A DNA stretch of 64,000 nucleotides from positions 496,001 through 560,000 of the forward strand of contig CP107217.1 of the NCBI GenBank assembly GCA_025757745.1, in the 5' to 3' direction. This stretch comes from Coriobacteriaceae bacterium (GTDB taxonomy: Bacteria; Actinomycetota; Coriobacteriia; Coriobacteriales; Coriobacteriaceae). Made by a program: the position numbers and the translations under genes. How positions within the stretch are numbered: position 1 is the stretch's first letter; each line of letters starts with the position of its first letter. The notes under the pieces were generated by a model. The model did not search any database. It was not told the origin of the DNA and saw only the letters and a list, made by a program, of their open reading frames with translations. Below are positions 22,824-31,718 of this stretch, one piece after another.

Positions 22824-24899
22824 ATGAGATTCTCGATTATCAGCGAGATCCCCGGCAGGACCCGCCTCCAGTTGGCGGGTCCTGTGCCAGAGAGCGATCT
22901 CGATGCGCTTCTTAAACTCAGCGGTGACATCGACGGCGTGCGCAAGGTGCGCGTCTATGGCCGTATTGGCCAGATGGCGCTGGAGTACGACGAGCCGCGC
23001 CGCGATGCCGTGCTGGCCGCCGTCGGTGCGCTCGATGCTCAGGCCATTGCCGACGCAAAGACGGGTTACGTGATGCAACTCGAGCCGCGCAAGCACAAAC
23101 TCGTTATGGATCTTGCCACGCTTGTCGGCGCCCACTATGCGCGCCGATGGTTTTTGCCCACGCCCCTGCGTGCGGTGTTTGTCGTGGCCGGTTACATGAC
23201 CTTTTTGCGCGCCGCCCTTCGTGAGCTCGCGCAGCCGCGCCTGACTGTTCCCGTGCTCGACGCTTCGGCCATCGGCATTTCGTTCGTCAAACGCGACGTC
23301 GACACCGCGGGCCAGACGATGTTCCTGCTCAACGTGGGCGAGCTACTCGAGGACTACACCCGCGCCATGAGCGAAAACGAGCTCATCAACTCGCTGCTCG
23401 ACGTGCCCGACAAGGCGCAAAAGGTCGTCGGTGACACCGAGGCGAGCGTTGCCGCCACCGAGCTCGAGCCCGGCGATTTGGTCGCCGTGCGCACTGGCAT
23501 GTCCATCTGCATTGACGGCGTGGTCGAGCAGGGGAGCGCCATGGTCAACCAGGCGACCCTGACCGGCGAGCCGCTTGCCGTCGAGCGCAGCGCAGGCGAC
23601 GACGTGTTCGCCGGCACCGTCGTGGAAGACGGCAGCATCTTGGTGCGCGTGCGCGCCAATACGGCGCAAACCAAACTGCGCTCAATCGTCTCGCTCGTGC
23701 AGACGGCCGACTCGCTCAAGTCCGAGGGCCAGTCGCACATGGAAGACCTCGCCAACAAGATCGTCCCGTGGAACTTCCTGCTCGCGGGCCTGGTCGCGCT
23801 TACCACCCGCAGCCTCATCAAGACCTCAGCGGCACTGATGGTCGACTACTCGTGCGCACTCAGGCTCACGGGTTCCGTTGCCGTCATGACCGCCATGAGC
23901 GATGCCGCCAAGATGGGCGTGATGGTCAAGGGCGCCAAGTACTTTGAGTCGTTTGCCAAGGCCGACACCATTGTGTTTGATAAGACCGGCACGCTCACCG
24001 AGGCGCAGCCGCGTCTTGCCTGCGTACTCACCACCGACGGCTGGAGCGAGGATGAGGTCCTGCGCTTTTCCGCTTGCTTGGAGGAGCATTTCCCGCATCC
24101 GGTGGCACGCGCCGTGGTCAATGCGGCACGCGAGCGCGGGCTCGAGCACCGCGAGCGCCATGCCGCCGTCGAGTACATCGTGGCGCACGGCATCGCTTCC
24201 TCCATCGAAGGGCGTCGCGCGATTATCGGCTCGGCACACTTTGTGTTTGAGGATGAGGGCGCGCAGCTCGATTCCGACATTAAGGAGCGCATTGAGTCCC
24301 AGATGCAGGGCCTGTCGCCGCTGTATCTGGCGGTCGACGGCACGGTCGTGGGCGTGCTCGGTATCGAGGACCCGCTCAAGCCCGGAGTGCGCGAGGCCAT
24401 CGCCGATCTGCATGCGCTGGGTGTCAAGCATGTCGTCATGCTCACGGGCGATTCCGAGCGCACGGCCGAGCGTATTGCGCGCGAGGCGGGTGTCGACGAG
24501 TTTAAGGCCGAGCTGCTGCCCGAGGACAAGTACGCCTATGTGGAGCGGATTAAGCGCGAGGGGCGCCACGTTGCCATGGTGGGCGACGGCGTCAACGATT
24601 CACCGGCGCTCGGTTTGGCCGACGTGGGCCTGGCGATGGGTGGCGGAAGCGATATCGCCAAGGAGGTCGCCGACATCATCCTGACCGACACGGATCTCGC
24701 CGCAATTGTGCGCCTGCGCCGCATGAGCCAGGGCCTCATTGATCGTCTGACGAGTTCCTATTCTAAGGTAATGCTCACCAACTCGGCGCTGTTGGCATTG
24801 GGTATTACCGGCATGATCACTCCGCAGACGTCGTCACTGCTGCACAACGGCTCGACGATTGCCTACAGCCTGAGCAACGCAAAGGCGTACCTGCATTAG
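22824..24899 (+). CDS. Heavy-metal translocating P1B-type ATPase
   Basis: 691-residue membrane pump. Residues ~1-85 form a degenerate heavy-metal-associated-like domain without the CxxC pair. Actuator motif TLTGEP; phosphorylation motif FDKTGTLT (~385); P1B hallmark HP in EEHFPHPVA; hinge GDGVNDSPAL (~590). The metal-binding membrane motif reads DYSCAL (~340-345), so the classic CPC is replaced by a lone Cys after Ser. This variant suggests a metal other than Cu(I) or Zn, perhaps Mn or Fe, as for CtpC-like pumps (inference). Fewer N-terminal helices are evident than in CopA. It is followed by a strong bidirectional terminator. Confidence 0.9.
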   Translation: MRFSIISEIPGRTRLQLAGPVPESDLDALLKLSGDIDGVRKVRVYGRIGQMALEYDEPRRDAVLAAVGALDAQAIADAKTGYVMQLEPRKHKLVMDLATLVGAHYARRWFLPTPLRAVFVVAGYMTFLRAALRELAQPRLTVPVLDASAIGISFVKRDVDTAGQTMFLLNVGELLEDYTRAMSENELINSLLDVPDKAQKVVGDTEASVAATELEPGDLVAVRTGMSICIDGVVEQGSAMVNQATLTGEPLAVERSAGDDVFAGTVVEDGSILVRVRANTAQTKLRSIVSLVQTADSLKSEGQSHMEDLANKIVPWNFLLAGLVALTTRSLIKTSAALMVDYSCALRLTGSVAVMTAMSDAAKMGVMVKGAKYFESFAKADTIVFDKTGTLTEAQPRLACVLTTDGWSEDEVLRFSACLEEHFPHPVARAVVNAARERGLEHRERHAAVEYIVAHGIASSIEGRRAIIGSAHFVFEDEGAQLDSDIKERIESQMQGLSPLYLAVDGTVVGVLGIEDPLKPGVREAIADLHALGVKHVVMLTGDSERTAERIAREAGVDEFKAELLPEDKYAYVERIKREGRHVAMVGDGVNDSPALGLADVGLAMGGGSDIAKEVADIILTDTDLAAIVRLRRMSQGLIDRLTSSYSKVMLTNSALLALGITGMITPQTSSLLHNGSTIAYSLSNAKAYLH

Positions 24900-24918
24900 C
24901 GTTTTCGATTGAGTATAT

Positions 24919-24965
24919 GGCCTGCATTCGGGCGGCACCGCAGCCGCCAGGGTGCAGGCCTTTTT
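24919..24965. terminator. Terminator between convergent genes
   Basis: Stem GGCCTGCA/TGCAGGCC (24919-24926, 24953-24960) with an inner stem GGCGGC/GCCGCC, then TTTTT on the plus strand. Confidence 0.85.
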
Positions 24966-25398
24966 AGGCAAGTGCAGCTTTGATGGCGGGACTTTCTGCG
25001 AGCTGCTCGGCTGCCTTTTCGTCGGAGCTGTCGAGTGCTGCCAGACTGCGGTAGACCCACTCGTTGACCTGGGTGTTCTTGACGCCTGCGGTCTGCATAA
25101 GGGCGCCTACCTCGCGGATTGCTGCGAACAGATCGGCTTTGGGACCCGCGAGCTCGACCTCGATGCCGTGGTAGGCGGACACGCCGCGGTTCTCACTCAC
25201 ATGGTCGATAAAGCCCTCGACGGTCTCAAGCTGCTGGGCGAGAGCAGCATCATCGTCAGCGTCCAGCGCGACGAGTGCGTTCGATACCGTGAGGGCGGGA
25301 TGTCCGCAGGGGACAAAGTCTTCGATGACATCCATAGCTTCGGTAATGGTTGAGCCCAGGCCTGCGAGGGCATTGACGAGTTGCTGCTTGGTATCCAT
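24964..25398 (-). CDS. Hypothetical protein, helical, no recognised family
   Basis: 144-residue soluble protein starting at ATG 25398 (MDTKQQLVNAL) with AAAGGA in front; an upstream Met adds a Ser/Arg-rich leader without a ribosome site. Mostly helical by eye and acidic, with no signal peptide or membrane segment. Cys/His occur only at VPCGHPAL and a few scattered sites, too few for a metal motif. It ends in the shared terminator with the ATPase and lies just before tmRNA on the other strand. No function can be assigned. Confidence 0.75.
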   Translation of the reverse strand: MDTKQQLVNALAGLGSTITEAMDVIEDFVPCGHPALTVSNALVALDADDDAALAQQLETVEGFIDHVSENRGVSAYHGIEVELAGPKADLFAAIREVGALMQTAGVKNTQVNEWVYRSLAALDSSDEKAAEQLAESPAIKAALA

Positions 25399-25635
25399 AG
25401 CGGTCCTTTCGATGAAGTGTTTGCTCGGCGAAAATATACGTGACGTGTCCGGTAGCAAAAGTGCGAAGTGCGGCGCACATTAGGGTCTTCACAGCTCGTG
25501 CATAGAGCAGCTGTCTGCCTTTAGAACGTGGTAAGATAGCTATCCACGAGCGGGGTTCACCCCGCGTGTTCCTTGAAAAGTCGACGGTTATCGGGTGTTT
25601 GCAGCCCCGATGCCATCCAGACTTTCCCGACATTC

Positions 25636-25999
25636 GGGGGCGACTGGTTTCGACACGATAGCTCTGAGAGAGGAAGCAAGCCGAGGTCTCCTCGCCTCGT
25701 TAAATAGGGGTACCGTCAAATTGAATTGACAACAACTCTTCTTTTGAGCCTATGGCTCTCGCTGCTTAGTTTATAGCGGCGCGTCAACCCGGTGATTTCC
25801 CCGACACCGGCGCGACGTCATGTTAGGGGAATGCTCCTGCGCACGTAATCGGTATGGCGCAGGCTAAGACCGAACCGGTTAGGACGCCGCGAGCGTGTCG
25901 CTGCGCGCAAAGCGTCCGAGACAAAACCAGCGACTGAGCTTGGAGATGCCAATCAGGGGGCTTTCGTGGACCGGAGTTCGATTCTCCGCGCCTCCACCA
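25636..25999 (+). ncRNA. ssrA: Transfer-messenger RNA
   Basis: 364-base tmRNA that rescues stalled ribosomes and tags the nascent chain. The 5' end GGGGGCGACTGG pairs with the 3' end CGCCTCC-A-CCA to form a 7-bp acceptor stem; CCA is encoded. The T-arm reads GAGTTCGATTCTC (from 25974). The tag frame ends ATG GCT CTC GCT GCT TAG, giving a peptide ending NNSSFEPMALAA. The resume codon is ATT or GAC after an in-frame TGA. Pseudoknot-like GC stems lie between. A strong terminator follows nine bases after the CCA. Confidence 0.95.
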
Positions 26000-26007
26000 A
26001 TAGTTAC

Positions 26008-26043
26008 AGGCAGGTAGAGAAGTGTTTCTACCTGCCTTTTTTT
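26008..26043 (+). terminator. Rho-independent terminator of tmRNA
   Basis: Stem AGGCAGGTAGA/TCTACCTGCCT (26008-26018, 26027-26037) followed by seven T. Confidence 0.92.
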
Positions 26044-26058
26044 ATTACTTACAGATAC

Positions 26059-26192
26059 CGCGGAGAATCGAACTCTGTGCAGGGCGCGGGCGTAAAGAAA
26101 ACGCGTGAGCGTTTTTAGCCCGCGGGCGAGGACGCCGGCAGGCGGCCGAAGCCGGTGCGGATTTGCGAAGCAAATACGCGGATTCTCCGCGC
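26059..26192 (+). repeat. tRNA-mimic element bounded by copies of the tmRNA T-arm
   Basis: Starts with a 17-base exact inverted copy of the tmRNA T-arm (26059-26075 against 25974-25990) and ends with a 12-base direct copy, GATTCTCCGCGC (26181-26192), so its ends pair as GCGGAGAATC/GATTCTCCGC. Inside: CGCGGGC/GCCCGCG (26085-26124) enclosing AAAACGC/GCGTTTT (26098-26115), then ATTTGC/GCAAAT (26161-26175). The element at 45682-45815 beside tRNA-Glu has the same plan. The remainder to 26359 holds a further T-arm-like GATCGAATCCCC and no gene. Confidence 0.65.
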
Positions 26193-26359
26193 AACCCGCC
26201 GACCCGGAAGGGATGCGATGCCGATCGAATCCCCGCCCCGAATTGACTACTCTGGGGAGGGTGGCTCGACTGCCCAGACCTCTCAACTCCCAAAACACAT
26301 GCGCCCTCCGTTGTAAAACTGGGTAGAAGAAGGCCAAAACGAAACAGTAGGAGGTCAAC

Positions 26360-27238
26360 ATGACTGCAGAAGATAAGGCAAAGAACGCCGGAAAGGTCGC
26401 GCTCGTTTTGGAGGGCGGCAGTTTTCGCGGACAGTTTACCGCAGGCGTGCTCGACGTTCTCATGGAGGCCGGCGTCGAGATTCCGGCTGTTTATGGTGTA
26501 TCGGCCGGCGCCCTCAACGGCGTGAACTACAAGTCGCACCAGATCGGCCGTGCCAACCGCATCAATCTGGCTTTCTGCAACGACAACCGCTTCATGGGTG
26601 CCGCATCGTTTGCGTCCACGGGTTCTATTGTGGGCTACGACTTTATCTTCAATGATGTCCAGGACCGCCTGGATCCCTTTGACAACGAGACGTTTGATGC
26701 GAGCCCCATCGAGATGTACGCCGTCGCGACGGACATGCTCTTTGGAACCGCCGCGTACCTGCCGGTCAAAAGCGCCGTGCTCGACCTCGATGCCGTGCGC
26801 GCCTCGACGTCGCTGCCGCTGGTGACGCCGCCGGTCGAGATTGACGGGCACAAATACGTCGACGGTGGCGTAGCCGATTCGGTTCCCATCGAGCACGTGC
26901 TGGAGGAGGCGGGCTTCGATCGCGCGGTTGTCATTGTCACGCAGGACCGCTCGTACGAGAAAAAGCCCTACGAGTTTATGCCCGCCGCGCGCGCCCGCTA
27001 TGCCGACTACCCCTACCTGCTCGAGGCTATCGAGACGCGCCACGAGCGCTATAACATCCAGCGCATGCATCTGTGGAAGTATGAGCGCGAGGGCCGCGCG
27101 CTGGTCGTTGCTCCGCAAAAGCCAGTCGAGGTCGGCCACGTTGAGCACGATCCAGCAAAGCTCCTCGACCTGTATATTCAGGGCCGCCAGGAGGCAAAGC
27201 GCCTACTGAGTGATATCGAGGCATTTGTCGAGCGCTAG
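26360..27238 (+). CDS. Patatin-like phospholipase family protein
   Basis: 292-residue predicted lipid acyl hydrolase. The Gly-rich oxyanion loop LEGGSFRGQFTAG (17-29), nucleophile elbow GVSAG (Ser48) and catalytic Asp in YVDGGVADS (~168) give the Ser-Asp dyad of the family, in the arrangement of bacterial RssA/YjjU-type proteins. No signal peptide, so probably cytoplasmic or peripherally bound. ATG 26360 follows AGGAGG. It stands alone between the tmRNA-adjacent element and the rplM promoter. The actual lipid substrate is unknown. Confidence 0.9.
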   Translation: MTAEDKAKNAGKVALVLEGGSFRGQFTAGVLDVLMEAGVEIPAVYGVSAGALNGVNYKSHQIGRANRINLAFCNDNRFMGAASFASTGSIVGYDFIFNDVQDRLDPFDNETFDASPIEMYAVATDMLFGTAAYLPVKSAVLDLDAVRASTSLPLVTPPVEIDGHKYVDGGVADSVPIEHVLEEAGFDRAVVIVTQDRSYEKKPYEFMPAARARYADYPYLLEAIETRHERYNIQRMHLWKYEREGRALVVAPQKPVEVGHVEHDPAKLLDLYIQGRQEAKRLLSDIEAFVER

Positions 27239-27301
27239 TGTCGCGACATCATGACCCATGGACGACATGTGCAGAAAGTCTGGTCAGAACCAAAATACCT
27301 G

Positions 27302-27329
27302 TTGACTCGGGCGACGAGCGGGGTAATAT
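27302..27329 (+). promoter_or_regulatory. Promoter of rplM-rpsI
   Basis: TTGACT (27302-27307), 16-base spacer, TAATAT (27324-27329), about 65 bases before the rplM start. The leader could carry r-protein autoregulation, but no known L13 leader structure was recognised. Confidence 0.65.
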
Positions 27330-27395
27330 GGACGGGTTACTTGCAGAGCCCCGTGAATCTCTGTAACAACACGTACTGTACATGGAGGAGTCTAA

Positions 27396-27839
27396 GTGAT
27401 TTCGAAATCGACTCACTACGCCAAGCAGGGCGAGGTCCAGCGCAACTGGGTTCTCGTCGACGCCGATGGTGCTGTCCTGGGCCGTCTTGCCACCCAGATC
27501 GCAATGATCCTGCGCGGTAAGAACAAGCCCCAGTTCACGCCCAACAGCGACTGCGGCGACTTCGTTGTCGTCATCAACGCCGATAAGGTCCAGCTTACCG
27601 GTAACAAGGCCGACACGAAGACCTATTATCGCCACAGCGGCTACAACGGCGGCCTCAAGGCTGAGAGCTTCCGCCAGGCTATGGAGAAGCACCCGGAGAA
27701 GGTCATCGAGCGCGCCGTTCGCGGCATGCTGCCCAAGACCACCCTCGGCCGTGCCCAGATGACCAAGCTTAAGGTCTACGCTGGTGCCGAGCATCCGCAC
27801 GCTGCCCAGAACCCCACGAAGATTGAGCTGGAGGCTTAA
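27396..27839 (+). CDS. rplM: 50S ribosomal protein L13
   Basis: 147-residue ribosomal protein of the large subunit. Typical motifs: WVLVDADGAVLGRLATQIA, LRGKNKPQFTPNSDCGDFVVVINADKV, Y(Y)RHSGYNGGLK and AVRGMLPKTTLGR. Start is GTG 27396 with GGAGG at 27384-27388. It is two bases from rpsI, the universal L13-S9 operon. Confidence 0.98.
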   Translation: MISKSTHYAKQGEVQRNWVLVDADGAVLGRLATQIAMILRGKNKPQFTPNSDCGDFVVVINADKVQLTGNKADTKTYYRHSGYNGGLKAESFRQAMEKHPEKVIERAVRGMLPKTTLGRAQMTKLKVYAGAEHPHAAQNPTKIELEA

Positions 27840-27841
27840 AG

Positions 27842-28237
<396 letters not shown>

Positions 28238-28267
28238 GGTTTTATCTCCTTACGAGATACAATGTAC

Positions 28268-28311
28268 AAGCGGGGCCTGCCGATTGCTCGGCGGGTCCCG
28301 CTTTTCTTTTT
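28268..28311 (+). terminator. Terminator of rplM-rpsI
   Basis: Long stem from AAGCGGG to CCCGCTT (28268-28302) with inner TGCCGA/TCGGCG, followed by TTTCTTTTT. Confidence 0.9.
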
Positions 28312-28360
28312 CGACTAGGGTGGGCGACTGCGTTTTGCCCACTTGGGAAGGAGCGATCCT

Positions 28361-29698
28361 ATGCCCCAGAACATCTTCGGTACCGATGGCGTCCGCGGCG
28401 TCGCCAACGCCGACCTCTCGTGCGACCTCGCGTTTCGTCTTGGCCGTGCGGCGACCAAGTTCCTTGGTCCGGACATTTGCATCGGCCGTGACACGCGTCT
28501 TTCGGGCACCATGCTCGAGAGTGCTCTGACCGCCGGCATTATGGCCGAGGGCGGCCGACCGCACTGCTGCGGCGTTATCCCTACGCCGGCCGTGGCACTG
28601 CTCACCGTCCAAAACGAGCTCGACGGCGGTATCGTCATCTCTGCTTCGCACAATCCGCCGGAGTTCAACGGCATCAAGTTCTTTAGCCGCAAGGGCATGA
28701 AGCTTCCCGATGCTGTCGAGGAAGAGATCAGCGCCTGGGTCATGTCCGAGGAGGCCATGGCTGCCGACACGCTGCCGACCGGCGCCGGTGTGGGTCACAT
28801 CATCAAGATGAAGGACGCCCGCAAGGCATATGTCGATCATGCCATCAGCACGCTCGACGGCCTTAAACTCGATGGCCTGGTTGTTGCTGTCGACTGCGGC
28901 CACGGTGCTTCTTGCCAGACCACGCCCGCCGCACTGCAGCGCCTGGGCGCCACGGTCCATGCCATCAACACCGATTACTGCGGCACCGACATTAACGTCG
29001 AGTGCGGCTCCACTCATCTTGAGCCCCTGCGTGAGCTCGTGCTGCGCACCCACGCCGACATCGGTCTGGCTCACGATGGCGACGCCGATCGCGTGCTGTT
29101 CGTGGACAGCGAGGGCAACGAAATCGATGGCGACTACATCCTGGCCATCTGCGGCTCCGACTTGGCCGCTCGCGGCAAGCTCGCCAACTCCGAGATCGTC
29201 TCGACCGTTATGTGCAACCTAGGCTTCTCCATCGCCATGAAGGAGCAGGGCTTCGAGATGGTCCAGACCGCCGTGGGCGACCGCTATGTTCTCGAGCGTA
29301 TGCTCGAGGACGGTGCCGTCATCGGCGGCGAGCAGTCCGGCCACATCATCTTCCTGGAGCACAACACCACCGGCGACGGCTTGGTGACGGCCCTGCAGCT
29401 TCTGGCCGTGCTCAAGCGCACCGGTCGCACCCTCACCGACCTTGCCGGCATCATGAAGAAGTACCCGCAGGTACTTGTCAACGTACATTCCGACAATAAG
29501 GCCGGCCTGGACGATTGTCAGCCCATTTGGGACGCCGTCGCTGCCGTCGAGAAGGAGCTCAACGGTCGCGGCCGCATTCTGGTACGTCCGAGTGGCACCG
29601 AGCCGCTGGTCCGTGTGATGGCCGAGGCCGAGACGCACGAGTTGACCCAGCGTGTGGTTGACGACATCGTCGAGGTTGTCAAGCGCGAACTTCCCTAA
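28361..29698 (+). CDS. glmM: Phosphoglucosamine mutase
   Basis: 445-residue alpha-D-phosphohexomutase that converts glucosamine-6-phosphate to glucosamine-1-phosphate for UDP-GlcNAc and peptidoglycan. N-terminal FGTDGVRGVAN; active phosphoserine Ser96 in ISASHNP; metal-binding DGDADR (~235); C-terminal sugar-phosphate loop RPSGTEPLVRVMAE. ATG 28361 has GGAAGGAG in front. NagB, which makes or drains GlcN-6-P, lies 0.8 kb downstream, with an EIIA gene between. Confidence 0.97.
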   Translation: MPQNIFGTDGVRGVANADLSCDLAFRLGRAATKFLGPDICIGRDTRLSGTMLESALTAGIMAEGGRPHCCGVIPTPAVALLTVQNELDGGIVISASHNPPEFNGIKFFSRKGMKLPDAVEEEISAWVMSEEAMAADTLPTGAGVGHIIKMKDARKAYVDHAISTLDGLKLDGLVVAVDCGHGASCQTTPAALQRLGATVHAINTDYCGTDINVECGSTHLEPLRELVLRTHADIGLAHDGDADRVLFVDSEGNEIDGDYILAICGSDLAARGKLANSEIVSTVMCNLGFSIAMKEQGFEMVQTAVGDRYVLERMLEDGAVIGGEQSGHIIFLEHNTTGDGLVTALQLLAVLKRTGRTLTDLAGIMKKYPQVLVNVHSDNKAGLDDCQPIWDAVAAVEKELNGRGRILVRPSGTEPLVRVMAEAETHELTQRVVDDIVEVVKRELP

Positions 29699-29769
29699 TG
29701 GTCAAAAACGGGTGCCAAGTGGTAAACTGTTAAAGTTATTTTGATTGATTGGTATGTCCGAGGGGGAGC

Positions 29770-30267
29770 ATGTTCACTAAAGTCCTGAGGTCTTTTGGTA
29801 TGCGTGGTCGAGTCCTTACGCTGGATGCTCCCATCTCGGGCGACGTCATTCCGTTATCCGAGGTCAAAGACCAGACGTTTGCTACCGGCCTTTTGGGCCA
29901 GGGCGTGGCGATTCAGCCTACCGGCACGCGTGTGATTGCGCCGGCAGACGCCAAGGTCGAGGCCATTTTTCCCACGGGTCACGCCGTTGCGCTCAACACG
30001 GTCGATGGTCTAGACGTGCTCATCCATGTTGGTTTGGACACTGTCCAGCTTGAGGGCAAGCATTTTAGCGTGCATGCACAGGTGGGTGATGTCGTCCATA
30101 AGGGCGACGTGCTCATCGAGTTCGATCGCGAGGCAATTGCTGCCGAGGGTTACGATGTGACGGTTCCCATCTTGGTGTGCAACTCTGTTGAGTTCTCGAG
30201 CATCAAGGGCTCCGTTGGCGAGCATGTCGAGGAGATGGATCAGCTCATCGTTGCTCGCGAGCGCTAG
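29770..30267 (+). CDS. crr: Free-standing PTS glucose-type EIIA domain protein
   Basis: 165-residue EIIA-Glc (Crr-like) phosphocarrier that passes phosphate from HPr to EIIB domains. Active His86 in VLIHVGLDTVQLEG and partner His71 in FPTGHAVAL correspond to the E. coli His90/His75 pair. A GDVIPLSEV stretch and hydrophobic patch are conserved. The start at 29770 is preceded closely by AGGGGGAG; Met11 (MRGRV) is an alternative. It is not fused to B or C domains, so it may serve several PTS permeases, including the EIICB at 58448, which lacks an A domain (inference). A 12-bp hairpin follows. Confidence 0.93.
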   Translation: MFTKVLRSFGMRGRVLTLDAPISGDVIPLSEVKDQTFATGLLGQGVAIQPTGTRVIAPADAKVEAIFPTGHAVALNTVDGLDVLIHVGLDTVQLEGKHFSVHAQVGDVVHKGDVLIEFDREAIAAEGYDVTVPILVCNSVEFSSIKGSVGEHVEEMDQLIVARER

Positions 30268-30308
30268 TCGCTCCGCTTGGCCTTTAGCCTACAATTCAAT
30301 CACGTTTA

Positions 30309-30340
30309 CGGAGGGCGCCCTTGAAAGAGGGCGCCCTCCG
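30309..30340. terminator. Perfect hairpin after the EIIA gene
   Basis: 12-bp stem CGGAGGGCGCCC/GGGCGCCCTCCG with an 8-base loop and no T run; probable transcript end. The next 200 bases (30341-30539) form the nagB leader; no known riboswitch was recognised there. Confidence 0.6.
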
Positions 30341-30539
30341 TGGCAAGATGGGGATTGTCCGAAGCTAAACAGCTTTGGGTCACCGTGGACGGGCAGGGGC
30401 CTCGACGCGGTTAGACACGAGACACATATATTACGCGACCTCGCCCTGGTGGCCGCACACGTTGGTTGCGGCCGACGCGGGCCGCGGGCAAGTGCTTGTA
30501 AGGGGAGCCTTGCCTCTCTTGTACGAGAAAGGACGCGTA

Positions 30540-31268
30540 ATGAAAATCATTAAAGCTAAAGACTACGAGGATATGAGCCGCAAGGCCGCCAATATCATCT
30601 CGGCCCAGGTTATCCTCAAGCCCGATTGCGTGTTGGGTCTTGCCACCGGCTCCACCCCGATTGGCGCTTACAAACAGCTCGCTGCTTGGTACGAGAAGGG
30701 TGACATTGACTTCGCCGAGGTCAGCACCTATAACCTGGATGAGTATCGTGGTCTTTCGCACGACGATCCCCAGAGCTATCACTACTTTATGCGCGAGAAC
30801 TTCTTCGATCACATCAATATCGATCTGAACAACACGCACGTGCCCGATGGCTCCAACCCCGATGCCGCCGCTGCCTGCTCCGAGTACGACAAGATCGTCG
30901 CTGCCGCCGGTTACCCGGATCTGCAGCTGCTCGGCATTGGCAACAACGGGCACATCGGCTTTAACGAGCCCGATGACCACTTCTCCAAGGGCACGCACTG
31001 CGTCGACCTCACCGAGAGCACCATTCAGGCCAACAGCCGCCTGTTCGACAGCATCGATGACGTGCCCCGTCAGGCTTACACCATGGGCACCCAGACCATC
31101 ATGTATGCCCGCATGATCCTGGTTGTCGCCAACGGCGAGGCCAAGGCTCAGGCCGTGCACGATATGTGCTATGGTCCGGTTACGCCCAAATGCCCGGCTT
31201 CGATCCTGCAGCTGCACACCAACTGCGTTGTCGTTGCTGACGAGGCCGCTCTTTCGCTCTGCGAGTAA
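30540..31268 (+). CDS. nagB: Glucosamine-6-phosphate deaminase
   Basis: 242-residue enzyme converting glucosamine-6-phosphate to fructose-6-phosphate and ammonia, the entry of amino sugars into glycolysis. LGLATGSTP phosphate loop, catalytic Asp in TYNLDEYRGL and the GIGNNGHIGFNEP active-site loop are all present. Length is that of the short, Gram-positive form. ATG 30540 follows GAGAAAGGA. Longer in-frame starts upstream lie in the leader and lack homology. Confidence 0.97.
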   Translation: MKIIKAKDYEDMSRKAANIISAQVILKPDCVLGLATGSTPIGAYKQLAAWYEKGDIDFAEVSTYNLDEYRGLSHDDPQSYHYFMRENFFDHINIDLNNTHVPDGSNPDAAAACSEYDKIVAAAGYPDLQLLGIGNNGHIGFNEPDDHFSKGTHCVDLTESTIQANSRLFDSIDDVPRQAYTMGTQTIMYARMILVVANGEAKAQAVHDMCYGPVTPKCPASILQLHTNCVVVADEAALSLCE

Positions 31269-31297
31269 CGCGATCAAGCGATCTTACATAGCTTTTC

Positions 31298-31327
31298 AAA
31301 AGGCCCTCGCTTTGCGGGGGCCTTTTT
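31298..31327 (+). terminator. Terminator of nagB
   Basis: AAAAGGCCCTCGC/GCGGGGGCCTTTT stem with TTT loop and trailing TTTTT. Confidence 0.88.
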
Positions 31328-31718
31328 AGTGGACATACGCCGTGGCGTATACATGACGGAAACCTTGCCGCGTGCTTGACTGGAGGGTTTTAAATTTTTG
31401 TGATTCATTCTATAGCAGATTCTATGCACATTTGCCACCATAGAGTCGCAGGCGGTAGCGAGGAGTAGGCGAGTTGCGCAACTCAAATAAAAATAGCCGA
31501 CTGCGCTACACTGCAAATGGGATGGGACATGCTGGCAAGCGCATTGACCTGCGCAAAGACCTATTGGTCGGGGGATAAGTTACCATCGGGCCTCGCTGTA
31601 CAAAAACTTGCCAAACACGTACCGGCAGACAATTAAAAACTCTAAGTCGCGCTATTCACGGGGCGGCTCATATGGTCCTGCAGCTACGGTGTCCATATGG
31701 TCGAGTTGAGGAGCAAGC
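31328..31718 (+). promoter_or_regulatory. Upstream region of the BTAD regulator
   Basis: 390 bases without a gene. It holds a palindrome ATACGCC-GT-GGCGTAT (31335-31350), an AT-rich stretch around 31380-31440, and two direct copies of CATATGGTC (31669-31677 and 31694-31702) 25 bases apart just before the ribosome site TTGAGGAGC. The copies could be binding sites but lie very close to the start codon. Confidence 0.35.

Noticed and set aside
26045..27148. Minus-strand frame covering the patatin gene and the tmRNA-adjacent element
   Set aside because: Opposite a gene with full catalytic motifs; its tail translates the tRNA-mimic repeat, a known source of spurious proteins.
30341..30539. Riboswitch or ribozyme (for example glmS type) in the nagB leader
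   Set aside because: No conserved core could be recognised, and the downstream gene is nagB, not glmS.
31669..31702. CATATGGTC direct repeats as SARP binding sites
   Set aside because: Spacing is 25 bp, not the 11 or 22 bp usual for SARP sites, and the second copy is almost at the ribosome site; kept only as a note in the region entry.
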